In this document: in pieces, positions 53,061 through 61,638 of the stretch
How positions within the stretch are numbered: the first letter of the stretch is position 1
Layout of the letters: every line of letters starts with the position of its first letter
Source of the DNA: Blastopirellula retiformator
Lineage (GTDB): Bacteria; Planctomycetota; Planctomycetia; Pirellulales; Pirellulaceae
NCBI RefSeq assembly: GCF_007859755.1
Contig: NZ_SJPF01000004.1
Location: forward strand, 894-64,893
DNA: 64,000 nucleotides
Direction: 5' to 3'
Translations under genes and position numbers: made by a program
The notes under the pieces: generated by a model
The model's input: only the letters and a program-made list of their open reading frames with translations
What the model was told of the DNA's origin: nothing
Database searches by the model: none

Positions 53061-54104
53061 ATGATCCGCCTTCCTTTCAATTCGACCGGCCCGATCGGAG
53101 TCGATATCGGCTCGCGCTCGATCAAAATGGTGCAGTTCAGCGCCGATCGCTCGTCGTTGTACGAATACGCCACCTACGATCTGCCCGGCGGCTCGAATAC
53201 CGAACCAACCGGCGAGACGCTGCAAGCGGCGCTGCATCACTGTTTGGAAGGACGCCGCTTTCGAGGCAAAGACGCGATCGTATGTCTGGGCCGCCGCGAT
53301 CTGTTCCTGCAAAACATCCGCATCCCCAAGAACGAAACGAAGCCGCTGGAACTGCTGGTGCAGCAAGAAGCGGCGGGGCGCATTCCCTACTCGGTCACCG
53401 ACGCCGAGATCCGGCATTTCGCCACCTGCGACGTGCGGCAAGGAGACGTCGCCGCGCAAGAGGTGGTCGTAATGGCCTGCCATCGGCCGACGCTGGAAAC
53501 CCGCTTGGAAGCGATCGAAGCGGCCGGTCTGCGACCGCTGGCGGTCGATGTCGAGCCGGCCGCGATCCTACGCAGCTACTGCACTCAATATCGCCGCGAA
53601 TCGGACGTCACCGATCGCGTGATGTACGTCCACATCGGCAACGCCACCACCGTGGTCGTCATCGCCGAAGGGGACAAGATCTTGTTCATCAAGTATCTCG
53701 CTCTCGGCGGGCGTCAGTTTGACGAAGCGGTCGAAAAGCGGCTCGATATGTCGGCCCAGCAAGCGGCCGATCTGCGCAAGCACAATGGCGATCGCCGCCG
53801 CACGCAGCAAGACCCCGAAATCGCCCGCAGCCTGACCGAAGCGATGCGGCCGATCGTCGAAAAGCTGCTGGCCGAACTTTCGATGTGCGTCCGCTACCAT
53901 AGCGTCACCTTCCGCGGCAAGCCGCTGGTTCGCATGGTTCTCTCGGGCGGCGAAGCGAACGAACAACTGGTCGATACCCTCGGCAAACGGCTGGCGCTGG
54001 ACGCCGAATTGGGCGACCCGCTACGAGTCTACGACGACGCGCAACAAATCCCCCGACGCAGCACCTGGGACGTCGCGGCCGGCCTCGCCCTGCGAGAAAC
54101 CTAA
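53061..54104 (+). CDS. pilM: Type IV pilus assembly protein PilM
   Basis: 347 residues with an actin/FtsA-like fold. Phosphate-1 motif TGPIGVDIGSRSIKMVQF, then FLQNIRIPKNETKPLELLVQQEAAGRIPY, and phosphate-2 with YVHIGNATTVVVIAE near residue 190. The adenosine motif LVRMVLSGGEANEQLVD is near 295. PilM is a cytoplasmic scaffold binding the N-terminus of PilN. It starts the PilM-N-O-P run, 60 bases after the GspH-like gene. Confidence 0.88.
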   Translation: MIRLPFNSTGPIGVDIGSRSIKMVQFSADRSSLYEYATYDLPGGSNTEPTGETLQAALHHCLEGRRFRGKDAIVCLGRRDLFLQNIRIPKNETKPLELLVQQEAAGRIPYSVTDAEIRHFATCDVRQGDVAAQEVVVMACHRPTLETRLEAIEAAGLRPLAVDVEPAAILRSYCTQYRRESDVTDRVMYVHIGNATTVVVIAEGDKILFIKYLALGGRQFDEAVEKRLDMSAQQAADLRKHNGDRRRTQQDPEIARSLTEAMRPIVEKLLAELSMCVRYHSVTFRGKPLVRMVLSGGEANEQLVDTLGKRLALDAELGDPLRVYDDAQQIPRRSTWDVAAGLALRET

Positions 54105-54125
54105 CGGCGACGCCAGGATACGAAC

Positions 54126-54818
54126 ATGCAAGAGATCGACTTCTTACCTAAAAAGTTCCGCGATCGGCGAAAACGCCGCCGGGCCAACTTGTATCGTTGG
54201 ATTGGCGCCGCGTCGATCGGCGCGCTGTTGGCGATCGCCGCTTTGCTGCAGTTGGGCGTGCAACATCAGTTGCAGTCCAAACGCAACCAGTTGGAGGCCC
54301 CTTACCAGGCCGCCGTCGCCAAACGCGATCAACTGGTCGCGTTGCAATCGAAACTAACCGATCAACGGAGCGAGGCTCGGCTTTACGCCGCCCTGTGCAG
54401 TCATTGGCCGGCAACGCAGTTGTTGGTCTGCATTACGGCGCAAACGCCAGAGTCTCTCTCGTTCCGAGAACTGAAACTCTACCAAGAGACCACGGCCATC
54501 GCCCGGCGGAAGTCGGAAGAGGACGAAGCCGCCGCCAGCCAATCCCCCACGCTGCGCGACTACGACTACTTCGAGTCGTTGAGAGGTTCTCGGACCGCCA
54601 AGATCGACGTCAATGGCGACGTGATGGAGGTTTCGGAACTGTACGAGTACTTGGTGAAGTTGAACGATCATCCGCTCATTCAGCGGGCGAATATCGAATC
54701 GGTCGAACCGGTCGCCCAAGGCGACGACTCGGGACGCTCCGAATTTGAACTGCAGGTCGTCCTGACGCCTCCGCTGGGCGGCAAAGCGGTTCCGGCCGCG
54801 ACAACCGCCTCGCGATAA
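54126..54818 (+). CDS. pilN: PilN-like inner-membrane assembly protein
   Basis: 230 residues. The short cytoplasmic motif EIDFLPKKFRDRRKRRR corresponds to the INLLP motif that binds PilM, followed by a membrane helix (IGAASIGALLAIAALLQLG, about 26-44). The periplasmic coiled coil and ferredoxin-like domain follow. Order and spacing with PilM and PilO confirm the assignment even though sequence similarity is low. Confidence 0.78.
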   Translation: MQEIDFLPKKFRDRRKRRRANLYRWIGAASIGALLAIAALLQLGVQHQLQSKRNQLEAPYQAAVAKRDQLVALQSKLTDQRSEARLYAALCSHWPATQLLVCITAQTPESLSFRELKLYQETTAIARRKSEEDEAAASQSPTLRDYDYFESLRGSRTAKIDVNGDVMEVSELYEYLVKLNDHPLIQRANIESVEPVAQGDDSGRSEFELQVVLTPPLGGKAVPAATTASR

Positions 54819-54840
54819 CTGACACCCGAAAGATAAGGCG

Positions 54841-55410
54841 ATGGCCGACTCGAAATTTTCCCCCAAAAAACCGACGAAACCGCGTAACTGGCGATACGTG
54901 GCCCTGGTGGCCGTGATCGCCGTCGCGTACGCGGCGTTCGTCTACTTGCCGCGTCAGCGTCATATCTCGAAGCTTCGCGAAGAGATCAACCTGATGCAGA
55001 CGACCATCGATTCCGAAACCGACCTCAACGCCCAGTTGACCGAAGCCCAAAAAGAGTTTGATCAGGCCAGCCAGTTCCTTTCGCCCTGGCATTCCGTCTC
55101 CGAGAAAGACATCGACGCCGGCCGCGTCTACCATCTGCTGACCGCCCAGGCCCGCGCCGCCGGCGCCGAGAAGCTGAGCATGGTGCCGATGCCCGAAGAG
55201 CGTCACGCCAGCCTGGTCGCCCAGCCGGTCCAGATTGGCTGCCAAGGCAACTTCACACAGATTCACGAAATGCTGCGGCGATTTGAGCAGTTACCCTACG
55301 TCCTTTGGATAAAGAACATCGAGCTTGCGCCGCTAGCGCCAAATGAGAATTTGCTGCAGTGCGAGCTAACCTTGGAGTTTTTTGTCGATTTTGACGGTAA
55401 ATCCGGTTAG
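54841..55410 (+). CDS. pilO: PilO-like inner-membrane assembly protein
   Basis: 189 residues. A basic N-terminus and membrane helix (YVALVAVIAVAYAAFVYL, about 18-35), a coiled coil (KLREEINLMQTTIDSETD), then a ferredoxin-like domain (MVPMPEERHASLVAQPVQIG, HEMLRRFEQLPYVLWIKNI). PilO heterodimerises with PilN. It is 22 bases downstream of pilN. Confidence 0.78.
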   Translation: MADSKFSPKKPTKPRNWRYVALVAVIAVAYAAFVYLPRQRHISKLREEINLMQTTIDSETDLNAQLTEAQKEFDQASQFLSPWHSVSEKDIDAGRVYHLLTAQARAAGAEKLSMVPMPEERHASLVAQPVQIGCQGNFTQIHEMLRRFEQLPYVLWIKNIELAPLAPNENLLQCELTLEFFVDFDGKSG

Positions 55411-55469
55411 CTCAACGCTATCAGCGTCCGATACATAGAAAGACGAAGCGGAAACGTTTCGTAAAAACC

Positions 55470-56108
55470 ATGAAGTCGCAATCCCTGGTCGCTCGCATCA
55501 AGAAAGAGATCCAGAAGAGCCCGCAGAAGGCGGCGGTGCTGGCTGGCTTGTTTTTGGTCGCGCTGTGGTTTTGGGCGCCGCTGGTGAAAAAGTGGCTGCC
55601 GGCCTCCAAGTCAAGCTCGACGCCGGAGACGGCCGCGCTGGTTCCCACCACGACCACGACCCCGCAAGGCTCAGCCGGCGGCAACCAGAAAGAGACGAAT
55701 TGGCGCGCCTGGGCGAAACGGATGAGGGAAAACCCGCGGATGAAGTCGGCCGCGATTCCCAAGGGAAGCCTCGATCCGTTCCGCACGCGGAAGATCGCCG
55801 TAAAAGCGGACCCGAAAGAGGAAGTCGCCGCCCCGGTGGTCGCCTCGAGTCCGAAGCCGGACGATTTGTTCGTTCGCTCGGTGATCGTCGGACGCCAACG
55901 GGCGATCGCGCGGATCAACCAGTCGAACTACGAAGTGGGAGACGTGATCCAGACGGCCCGCGGGGTCAACTTTGTGATCAGTGAGATTCAGCCGACCGGC
56001 GTCGTGCTGGCTCGCGGCGGAGAGACGTTTGATCTGCCGATCAAAACCTACGACGTGAACCAATCCGACAAAACGTTGGTGATGCGGCAAGGAACGCTGC
56101 AACCGTAA
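55470..56108 (+). CDS. PilP-like pilotin/linker protein
   Basis: 212 residues. One membrane helix near residue 22-40 (AVLAGLFLVALWFWAPLV), a linker rich in Lys, Pro and Thr, then a small beta-sandwich of PilP/GspC homology-region type (DLFVRSVIVGRQRAIARINQ, EVGDVIQTARGVNFVISEIQ). It lacks the lipoprotein signal of PilP but has the domain and operon position. It probably links PilN/O to the secretin. Confidence 0.72.
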   Translation: MKSQSLVARIKKEIQKSPQKAAVLAGLFLVALWFWAPLVKKWLPASKSSSTPETAALVPTTTTTPQGSAGGNQKETNWRAWAKRMRENPRMKSAAIPKGSLDPFRTRKIAVKADPKEEVAAPVVASSPKPDDLFVRSVIVGRQRAIARINQSNYEVGDVIQTARGVNFVISEIQPTGVVLARGGETFDLPIKTYDVNQSDKTLVMRQGTLQP

Positions 56109-56146
56109 CTCGGAAAGTCACCTTTCCTTTGCGACATGGAAGTCGA

Positions 56147-58450
56147 ATGCAATTCATTCTCCGAACGACGGTCTTCGTCTTGTGCGCCATCGCCGGCGTC
56201 GCTGCGGCGATAGGTCTGGTGCGCTATTCGGACGATCTGCTCGACAACCCGCTCTTCGCGCTGCCGACCGAAGTCGCCGCCGTCAGCGAAACCACGCCCC
56301 TCGACGCTGTGCCGGTCGCTGCTGAGCCAACCATCGCCGCGCGAGCCGCGCCGAAGCCTGCCGTCGCTCCCTATGCGCCGCCGGTAACGCAGCAGGTTGA
56401 TATCGAAAGCCTGCAAAAGTCGATCAACGACGCCAACGATCGCAATAGCGAGAACCTGCAGTTCTTCTCCAAAGCGCTCGACTCGATCCGTGACGTCGCC
56501 CAAACCGGCATCAACGCCCAAAATGAGAATGTCGCCAATCCGCCGGTCAATCCAGCCAATCCCGCCGCGCCGATTAACGGCGGCCAATTCAATGGCGGCA
56601 TCATGGCCCCGCCGCCAGTCAACGGCGCCGCCCCCGGCAATCTCGATCCTCTGGCCAATCCCAATCCAGCGCCCAGCGCGCTGCCCGAGCCCAATCCGTT
56701 GCCGGCCGGCCCCCGCATCATTCGGGGCGAAGGGGACGACGGCCTGACGATCGTCATCCAAGACACCGACATTCGCGAAGTGCTGGAGATGCTCAGCGAA
56801 CAGGGGAACTTGAACATCCTACCGACCAACAACGTGCGCGGTACCGTCTCGGCGTCGCTTACCAAGGTCGACGTTCGCACCGCGCTCGACGCGATCCTCC
56901 GCTCGACCGGCTACATCACGCTGGAAGAGAAGGGCTTCATCTACGTCGGTACGCCGTCCGAACTGCACGCGCTAAATAACATGGGCGACCGAGTCCAGAC
57001 GCGGATCTATCGTCCCAACTACGTCCGCGCCGTCGACCTGCAAACGTTGCTTACGCCGTTGTTGACGCCCGAAGTCGGCGTGATCAGCGTCTCGACCGCC
57101 GCCCAAGTCGGCATCGAAGCGAACAGCAACGCCTCGGGCGGCGACGACTTCGCCGGGACCGAAGCGGTCATCGTCCGCGACTACGAACACAAACTGAACG
57201 AAATCGATCAGGCGGTCCGCGAACTCGACCGCCGTCCGCTGCAGGTCGCCATCGAGGCGACGATCTTGCAGGTCAATCTTGACGACCGGGTCAACATGGG
57301 CGTCAATTTCGAGGCGCTTCGCAACAAGAGCACCGTCCGGCTGATCTCCGGCATGCCGCTGTCAGCGCTCGATAACATCAGCATGACCGATGGCGGCTTG
57401 AAGTTCGGCTTCCTCGACTCGAGCCTGGCCGTTTTCATCGACGCGCTGGAATCGTTCGGCGAGACCAGCGTCATCGCCTCGCCGCAGCTCTTGGTCCTAA
57501 ACAAGCAGCGGGCCGAGATCTTGATCGGTGAGCAGCAAGGCTATATCAGCACCACCGTGACCGAAACCGCCTCGACGCAGTCGGTTGAATTCCTCGAAAT
57601 CGGCACCCAGTTGCGTCTGCGCCCCTTCATCACCGACGACGGTATGGTCCGGCTGGAGGTGCACCCCGAAATCTCCGACGGCGACGTGCTGGTCGAAAAC
57701 CAAATCACGCTCCCCAACAAGGTTGTGACCCAAGTCACCACCAACGTCATCTGCCCCGACGGCAGGACGGTCGTCATCGGCGGCTTGATCAAGAGCGACG
57801 TCGGCCGCAACGGCACGCAAATCCCTTACCTGGGCAGCATCCCGCTGATTGGTCCGGCGTTCCGTCAAAAACGGGAAGACACGACCCGCGACGAGTTGAT
57901 CATCTTGATCACGCCTCGCATCGTCGACGCCGGCAACATGCCCAACGACGGAGAATCCTTACAAGGCGTCTTCGAGCAACAGCACGAGAACATGGCCGAC
58001 AAGATGTCGCCGCTCGGCAAAACCTATCTGGGCCGCAAGTACTATCGCCTGGCGACCGCTTCGTGGGCGACCGGCGACGCTTACTCGGCCCTGCGATACG
58101 TCAACCTGGCGATTCACTTCGATCCCAACCGCCTGGAAGCGGCCGAACTTCGCAACGTCATCACGCAACAATCGGGGCTTGGCGATCGCTCGGTCATGAC
58201 CCATCTCCGCGAAGGCTGGGTTCCCCCCAGTCCGCCCCATCCGCCCGAGATCTCACCCTGGCATATTCAACAGATCCAAACGCCGCCGCCGGTGATGATG
58301 CCGCCGCCCGAGTTCATCCATGACGTAGGCCCTGTGCCTGGTCACTTGCCTGGCCCCGAAGTGACGCAGCAAGATTTCGCTCCGGCGCCGGTCGTCACCC
58401 CGCAAGATTTCGCCGCTCCCGCGTCCCCTATGCCCCAGGTGCACCAATGA
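56147..58450 (+). CDS. Type II/IV secretin (GspD/PilQ family)
   Basis: 767 residues from ATG 56147 (MQFILRTTVF); a TTG at 56129 is less likely. A signal sequence and a Pro/Asn-rich N-terminal region precede an N-domain (TIVIQDTDIREVLEMLSEQG, about 200-225; IEGKGFIYVG-type strand). The secretin channel domain (about 360-590) has ANMGVNFEAL, VIASPQLLVLNKQRAEI, VRLEVHPEISDG and YLGSIPLIGPAFRQKRE. A C-terminal tail with a TPR-like helix pair and Pro-rich repeats (PPPVMMPPPE) follows. It forms the outer-membrane gate of the pilus or secretion system. Confidence 0.9.
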   Translation: MQFILRTTVFVLCAIAGVAAAIGLVRYSDDLLDNPLFALPTEVAAVSETTPLDAVPVAAEPTIAARAAPKPAVAPYAPPVTQQVDIESLQKSINDANDRNSENLQFFSKALDSIRDVAQTGINAQNENVANPPVNPANPAAPINGGQFNGGIMAPPPVNGAAPGNLDPLANPNPAPSALPEPNPLPAGPRIIRGEGDDGLTIVIQDTDIREVLEMLSEQGNLNILPTNNVRGTVSASLTKVDVRTALDAILRSTGYITLEEKGFIYVGTPSELHALNNMGDRVQTRIYRPNYVRAVDLQTLLTPLLTPEVGVISVSTAAQVGIEANSNASGGDDFAGTEAVIVRDYEHKLNEIDQAVRELDRRPLQVAIEATILQVNLDDRVNMGVNFEALRNKSTVRLISGMPLSALDNISMTDGGLKFGFLDSSLAVFIDALESFGETSVIASPQLLVLNKQRAEILIGEQQGYISTTVTETASTQSVEFLEIGTQLRLRPFITDDGMVRLEVHPEISDGDVLVENQITLPNKVVTQVTTNVICPDGRTVVIGGLIKSDVGRNGTQIPYLGSIPLIGPAFRQKREDTTRDELIILITPRIVDAGNMPNDGESLQGVFEQQHENMADKMSPLGKTYLGRKYYRLATASWATGDAYSALRYVNLAIHFDPNRLEAAELRNVITQQSGLGDRSVMTHLREGWVPPSPPHPPEISPWHIQQIQTPPPVMMPPPEFIHDVGPVPGHLPGPEVTQQDFAPAPVVTPQDFAAPASPMPQVHQ

Positions 58451-58953
58451 GCCTTCGTCATTGCCTGTTTCCGCTGCTGTTGTGCGGCGCGATCGGTTGT
58501 TCGCACCTGCCAGGCTGGAGCGACTCTCTGATGCATCCAGGCCGAGACCTGGAAGAGCGCAAGGCCGAGCTGGCCGACTCCCTGGCGCAGCGAGGGGCCA
58601 AAGCCCGCTTGAGAACCGCCCAGGCTCACTTCGCCAACGGCGATACCGCCAAGTGCCGCAAGCAAGTTGAAGAGACGCTTGAGCTGCAGCCCGACTCGAT
58701 TCCGGCCTTACAGATGGCGGCCGAAGTCGCCCTGGCCGAAGATCGCGGCGAAGATGCGATCGGCTACTATCGCCGGTTGGTCGCGCTGCGCCCCGGCGAT
58801 GCCCAAACGCAACATCTGCTGGGCGTCGTCCTCGAAATGGAAGGGAAAGTGATCGAAGCGAACGAACACTTTCTCCGCGCCTCGCAGCTCGAGCCCAACA
58901 ATCCCGTCTATCGCATGAGTCAGATTCCGACTTCGCCCCCTATCTATCACTAG
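58447..58953 (+). CDS. TPR lipoprotein
   Basis: 168 residues. Signal peptide with lipobox LLLCGAIGC, then two to three TPR-like helix pairs (AQAHFANGDTAKCRKQVEETL, AEVALAEDRGEDAIGYYRRL, GVVLEMEGKVIEANEHFLRA). It starts within the ATGA of the secretin stop, so it is co-translated. Outer-membrane TPR lipoproteins of this sort act as pilotins (PilF/PilW type) for secretin assembly. The TAG stop lies in the CTAG flank of another miniature element. Confidence 0.82.
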   Translation: MSLRHCLFPLLLCGAIGCSHLPGWSDSLMHPGRDLEERKAELADSLAQRGAKARLRTAQAHFANGDTAKCRKQVEETLELQPDSIPALQMAAEVALAEDRGEDAIGYYRRLVALRPGDAQTQHLLGVVLEMEGKVIEANEHFLRASQLEPNNPVYRMSQIPTSPPIYH

Positions 58954-59062
58954 AGCGGTTTTCCTCCATCGGTATCGTTCTGGCTGATTGCGGCCGCGCT
59001 GGTCGGCCTTGACCAGCTTGCCTCACGAACGCCAGAAACGCTACAGCTATCAGAAAAACGCT
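58954..59062. mobile_element. Miniature element, AGCG(G/T)TTTTC family, 109 bp
   Basis: CTAG flanks both sides (58950-58953 and 59063-59066). The inner ends AGCGGTTTTC and GAAAAACGCT are inverted repeats (9 of 10). The left CTAG provides the stop of the TPR lipoprotein gene. A partial copy of the right end occurs in the chimeric element at 30910-30923. It has no similarity to the 149-bp family beyond the target-site habit. Confidence 0.75.
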
Positions 59063-59077
59063 CTAGCGTCCTCCGGC

Positions 59078-59098
59078 GTAGGGTCCGCTGTGCGGACC
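59078..59098 (+). repeat. Single arm of the GTAGGGTCCGC palindromic family
   Basis: GTAGGGTCCGCTGTGCGGAC copy without a matching right arm, followed by a CACCGCGTGGCAACGCAAGTG palindrome like that flanking the insertion sequence at 6786. Confidence 0.7.
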
Positions 59099-59198
59099 AA
59101 AAACCTGCCCACCCGCAATTTTCTCTCACCGCGTGGCAACGCAAGTGAGCCGCGCATCGGTCCGTAGGCTGGGTCAAGACCCAGCAGATCTCCCCCAC

Positions 59199-59310
59199 CG
59201 GGTGCCACTGGCCTTCAGCCAGTGCTCTTCATGATTGAAGTGACGCGGTTGAAGTACGGAGCTGGATATCGATTCACGGAAGACACTGGCTGAAGGCCAG
59301 TGGCACCCAG
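59199..59310. repeat. Palindromic element, GTGCCACTGGCC family, copy 1 (112 bp)
   Basis: Inverted ends (CGGGTGCCACTGGCCTTCAG at 59199 and its complement to 59310) with hairpin arms (CACTGGC / GCCAGTG). It lies inside a wider pair of arms (GTAGGCTGGGTC / CCCAGCCTAC). No gene is present between 59067 and 59642. Confidence 0.78.
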
Positions 59311-59514
59311 CCTACCCAGGGCCTACGAAGCGTCAAAAAAGGCTTGCAAAACTGCCTGGCTTTTCGTACACTACACCCCTTAAAGTTGCGGGCGTCTGAT
59401 CAATCGCCCGCCGAGCAATAATTCTTCGCGCCCTGCATGGCGGCAAGGCGAATTTTCCCAAGCACGCAGGTCGCTGATGGCCCTCCCTGCGCGCTGAGCG
59501 AACCAACTTCCCAC

Positions 59515-59612
59515 CGGGCGCCACTGGCCTTCAGCCAGTGCTCTTCAGATCGAAGTACGGAGCTGGATATCGATTCAACGGAAGACACTGGCTGCAGGCC
59601 AGTGGCACCCAG
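59515..59612. repeat. Palindromic element, GTGCCACTGGCC family, copy 2 (98 bp)
   Basis: Same ends as the copy at 59199 but with a 14-base internal deletion. It starts the first unit of a tandem duplication that continues into the ATPase 5' end. Confidence 0.78.
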
Positions 59613-59642
59613 ATTTTGTTTTCACAAACCAAGGGAAATCTC

Positions 59643-59894
59643 ATGCGCCGAGCCCGAATTCAGAAGTTCCAAACCCGGATGCGTCAGTTGCGGAAAGAGC
59701 TGCGAGCGAAGGAAACTGCCGAACAACTCGCCGCCGACCGAACGAAAATCATCGAGCGACTCGACGCGTTGACCGCCGACGATTCCGCTTCCAAAGATAT
59801 TGACTTCTTCCGCAGCGATGTCGGCGGCGGCGAAGAAGCCAAAGAGTCGCCGGGTGCCACTGGCCTTCAGCCAGTGCTCTTCAGATCGAAGTGA
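59643..59894 (+). pseudogene. Duplicated 5' end of the ATPase gene
   Basis: 67 codons from ATG 59643 (MRRARIQKFQTRMRQL) match the start of the ATPase gene at 59992 with about nine base differences in 232, mostly silent. The frame then enters the palindromic element copy 3 and stops at 59894. No ATPase motif is included. The silent bias of the differences suggests the unit was once under protein-level selection. Confidence 0.82.
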
Positions 59895-59961
59895 CGCGGT
59901 CGAAGTACGGAACTGGATATCGATTCACGGAAGACACTGGCTGAAGGCCAGTGGCACCCAG
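59851..59961. repeat. Palindromic element, GTGCCACTGGCC family, copy 3 (111 bp)
   Basis: Nearly identical to copy 1 (59199). It begins the second unit of the tandem duplication, 31 bases before the ATPase start codon. Confidence 0.8.
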
Positions 59962-59991
59962 ATTTTGTTTTCACAAACCAAGGGAAATCTC

Positions 59992-61278
59992 ATGCGCCGA
60001 GCCCGAATTCAGAAGTTTCAAACCCGGATGCGTCAGTTGCAGAAAGAGCTGCGAGCGAAGGAAACTGCCGAACAACTCGCCGCCGACCGAACGAAAATCA
60101 TCGAGCGGCTCGACGCGTTGACCGCCGACGATTCCGCTTCCAAGGATATCGACTTCTTCCGCAGCGATGTCGGCGGCGGTGATGAAGCGAAAGAGACGCA
60201 TCGCACGCTCTCGACTGCCGAAATGCTCGCCGAGAAAAAGCCGCAGGAGTGGCTCTTCCCGAATTTGCTCACCAAGAACGAACCGGCCGTGATCGTTGGG
60301 CCGAGCAAGACATTGAAGAGTTCACTGGCGGTCGATCTCTGCGCGGCGCTCGCGACCGGCGGCAAGTTTTTGGGAGAGTTCGCCGCCGAAAAAGTGTTCC
60401 GCGTCGGCTTTGTTGGCGCCGACAACAAGCAGTCGCAGCTCACCGACTTGGCGGTGCGGTGGAGCGCCGCGCGCAAAGAAAACCCAACGCTCGACAACCT
60501 GCAGTGGTTCATGGCGGTCGAGGAGCCGGCGACTCCAGAGCACCTCGAGAGCTTGCGAGAGTGGATCGAGAAGTTTCAGCTCGAAGTCGTCGTGATCGAT
60601 CCGCTGCGTCTTGGCTCCACCAACAAACGCAAGCAGGCCGAAGCAATTCAAACGCTCGTGAAAACCATTTCGAAAGCTGGCGCCACGCCGATCCTCTGCG
60701 TGCAGACTCGCAAAGAAATGAAACCGGGCAAGCTGGACGCCTCGATCTTGGCCGGCAGTCTCGACTTCGCCCAGCAATGGCTATTGGTGAATCGCCGCGA
60801 AGCGTTTGAGTCGGGTAGCGGGCAGCACAAACTCTGGCTGTCGATCGGCGGCTACGCCGGGCAAGGTGGCGAGTGGGGCGTTGATATCGACGAGGGTAAA
60901 CTGACCGATGACGGAGGCCGGCGGTGGAACGTCACTCTTCGCGAAGCGACCGAGATCGAAGCCGCCGCGAAGCAGGCGAAAGAAGACGTGAAGTTCGAAA
61001 AGCTCGAGTCCCAACTTCGCCGCGTCCTGCTCGATGCTGGTGAAAACGGCCTCTGCAAATACAACATCCGCAGCAACAGCGGCATGAGCGGCAGCAAATT
61101 CGGCCCGACCTGGGACCGGATGATGACGGCGGGGAAGATCGTCGAGATGCCGAAAGAACCCCATTCGACGCTCAAGCGATATACGTTGCCGCCGGAGAAC
61201 GAAAAAAATGAAACGGAGCGGTCCAGTCGTAGTCGTAGGGTCCGCTGTGCGGACCACGAACCTGCTCAACAAGCATGA
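59992..61278 (+). CDS. RecA-like AAA ATPase (AAA_25/RepA type)
   Basis: 428 residues from ATG 59992. An N-terminal coiled coil (QTRMRQLQKELRAKETAEQL) precedes the RecA-like core: Walker A in IVGPSKTLKSSLAVDL near residue 102, Walker B in VVVIDPLRLGS near 200, and a sensor-like ILCVQTRKEM near 235. A winged-helix-like C-terminal part follows (AGENGLCKYNIRSNSGMSGSK). The order matches the RepA-like helicases of plasmids and integrated elements. The last residues (VRCADHEPAQQA) come from a palindromic repeat that has replaced the original end. Probable remnant of a mobile element. Confidence 0.82.
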   Translation: MRRARIQKFQTRMRQLQKELRAKETAEQLAADRTKIIERLDALTADDSASKDIDFFRSDVGGGDEAKETHRTLSTAEMLAEKKPQEWLFPNLLTKNEPAVIVGPSKTLKSSLAVDLCAALATGGKFLGEFAAEKVFRVGFVGADNKQSQLTDLAVRWSAARKENPTLDNLQWFMAVEEPATPEHLESLREWIEKFQLEVVVIDPLRLGSTNKRKQAEAIQTLVKTISKAGATPILCVQTRKEMKPGKLDASILAGSLDFAQQWLLVNRREAFESGSGQHKLWLSIGGYAGQGGEWGVDIDEGKLTDDGGRRWNVTLREATEIEAAAKQAKEDVKFEKLESQLRRVLLDAGENGLCKYNIRSNSGMSGSKFGPTWDRMMTAGKIVEMPKEPHSTLKRYTLPPENEKNETERSSRSRRVRCADHEPAQQA

Positions 61279-61335
61279 GCAACGGGCGCCAAATGACCGA
61301 TGTGGCAGGCTCTTGGTCCGCACAGCGGACCCTAC
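61235..61335. repeat. GTAGGGTCCGC palindromic element, copy at the ATPase end
   Basis: Inverted arms (GTAGGGTCCGCTGTGCGGAC and complement) spanning 101 bp. The left arm and adjoining bases are read in frame by the ATPase gene, which stops at 61278 inside the element. An A-tract with GGTCCAGTC precedes it (61201-61229) and two more follow (61350-61378, 61396-61423). Confidence 0.8.
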
Positions 61336-61571
61336 GCCGATGGGGGCTCGAAAAAAACGTGCGCTGCGGTCCAGTCCCGATCGACGTCGGCCAGCAAAAA
61401 AAATGCAAACCATCGGTCCAGTCCATCACAGGATACGAACCGATAAACGGCGCCGCTATTAGATCGCCCCGATGGGCTGATGAAGATGCGGGCTCTGTTT
61501 GGCAATTCGGAAATTTTGGAACGTGGCGGTCCGGTTGGGGTTGTTCGCCAAATGAGCGTTGGGGCAGGCTC

Positions 61572-61594
61572 TTGGTCCGCACAGCGGACCCTAC
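61572..61594 (-). repeat. Right arm of the GTAGGGTCCGC family
   Basis: Copy of the right arm of the element at 61335 with about 20 similar bases before it (GGCAGGCTCTTGG). It lacks the left arm. Confidence 0.7.
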
Positions 61595-61638
61595 GGGGAT
61601 GGGGATCAAAAAAACTGCGCTGCGGTCCGGTCTTCCTC

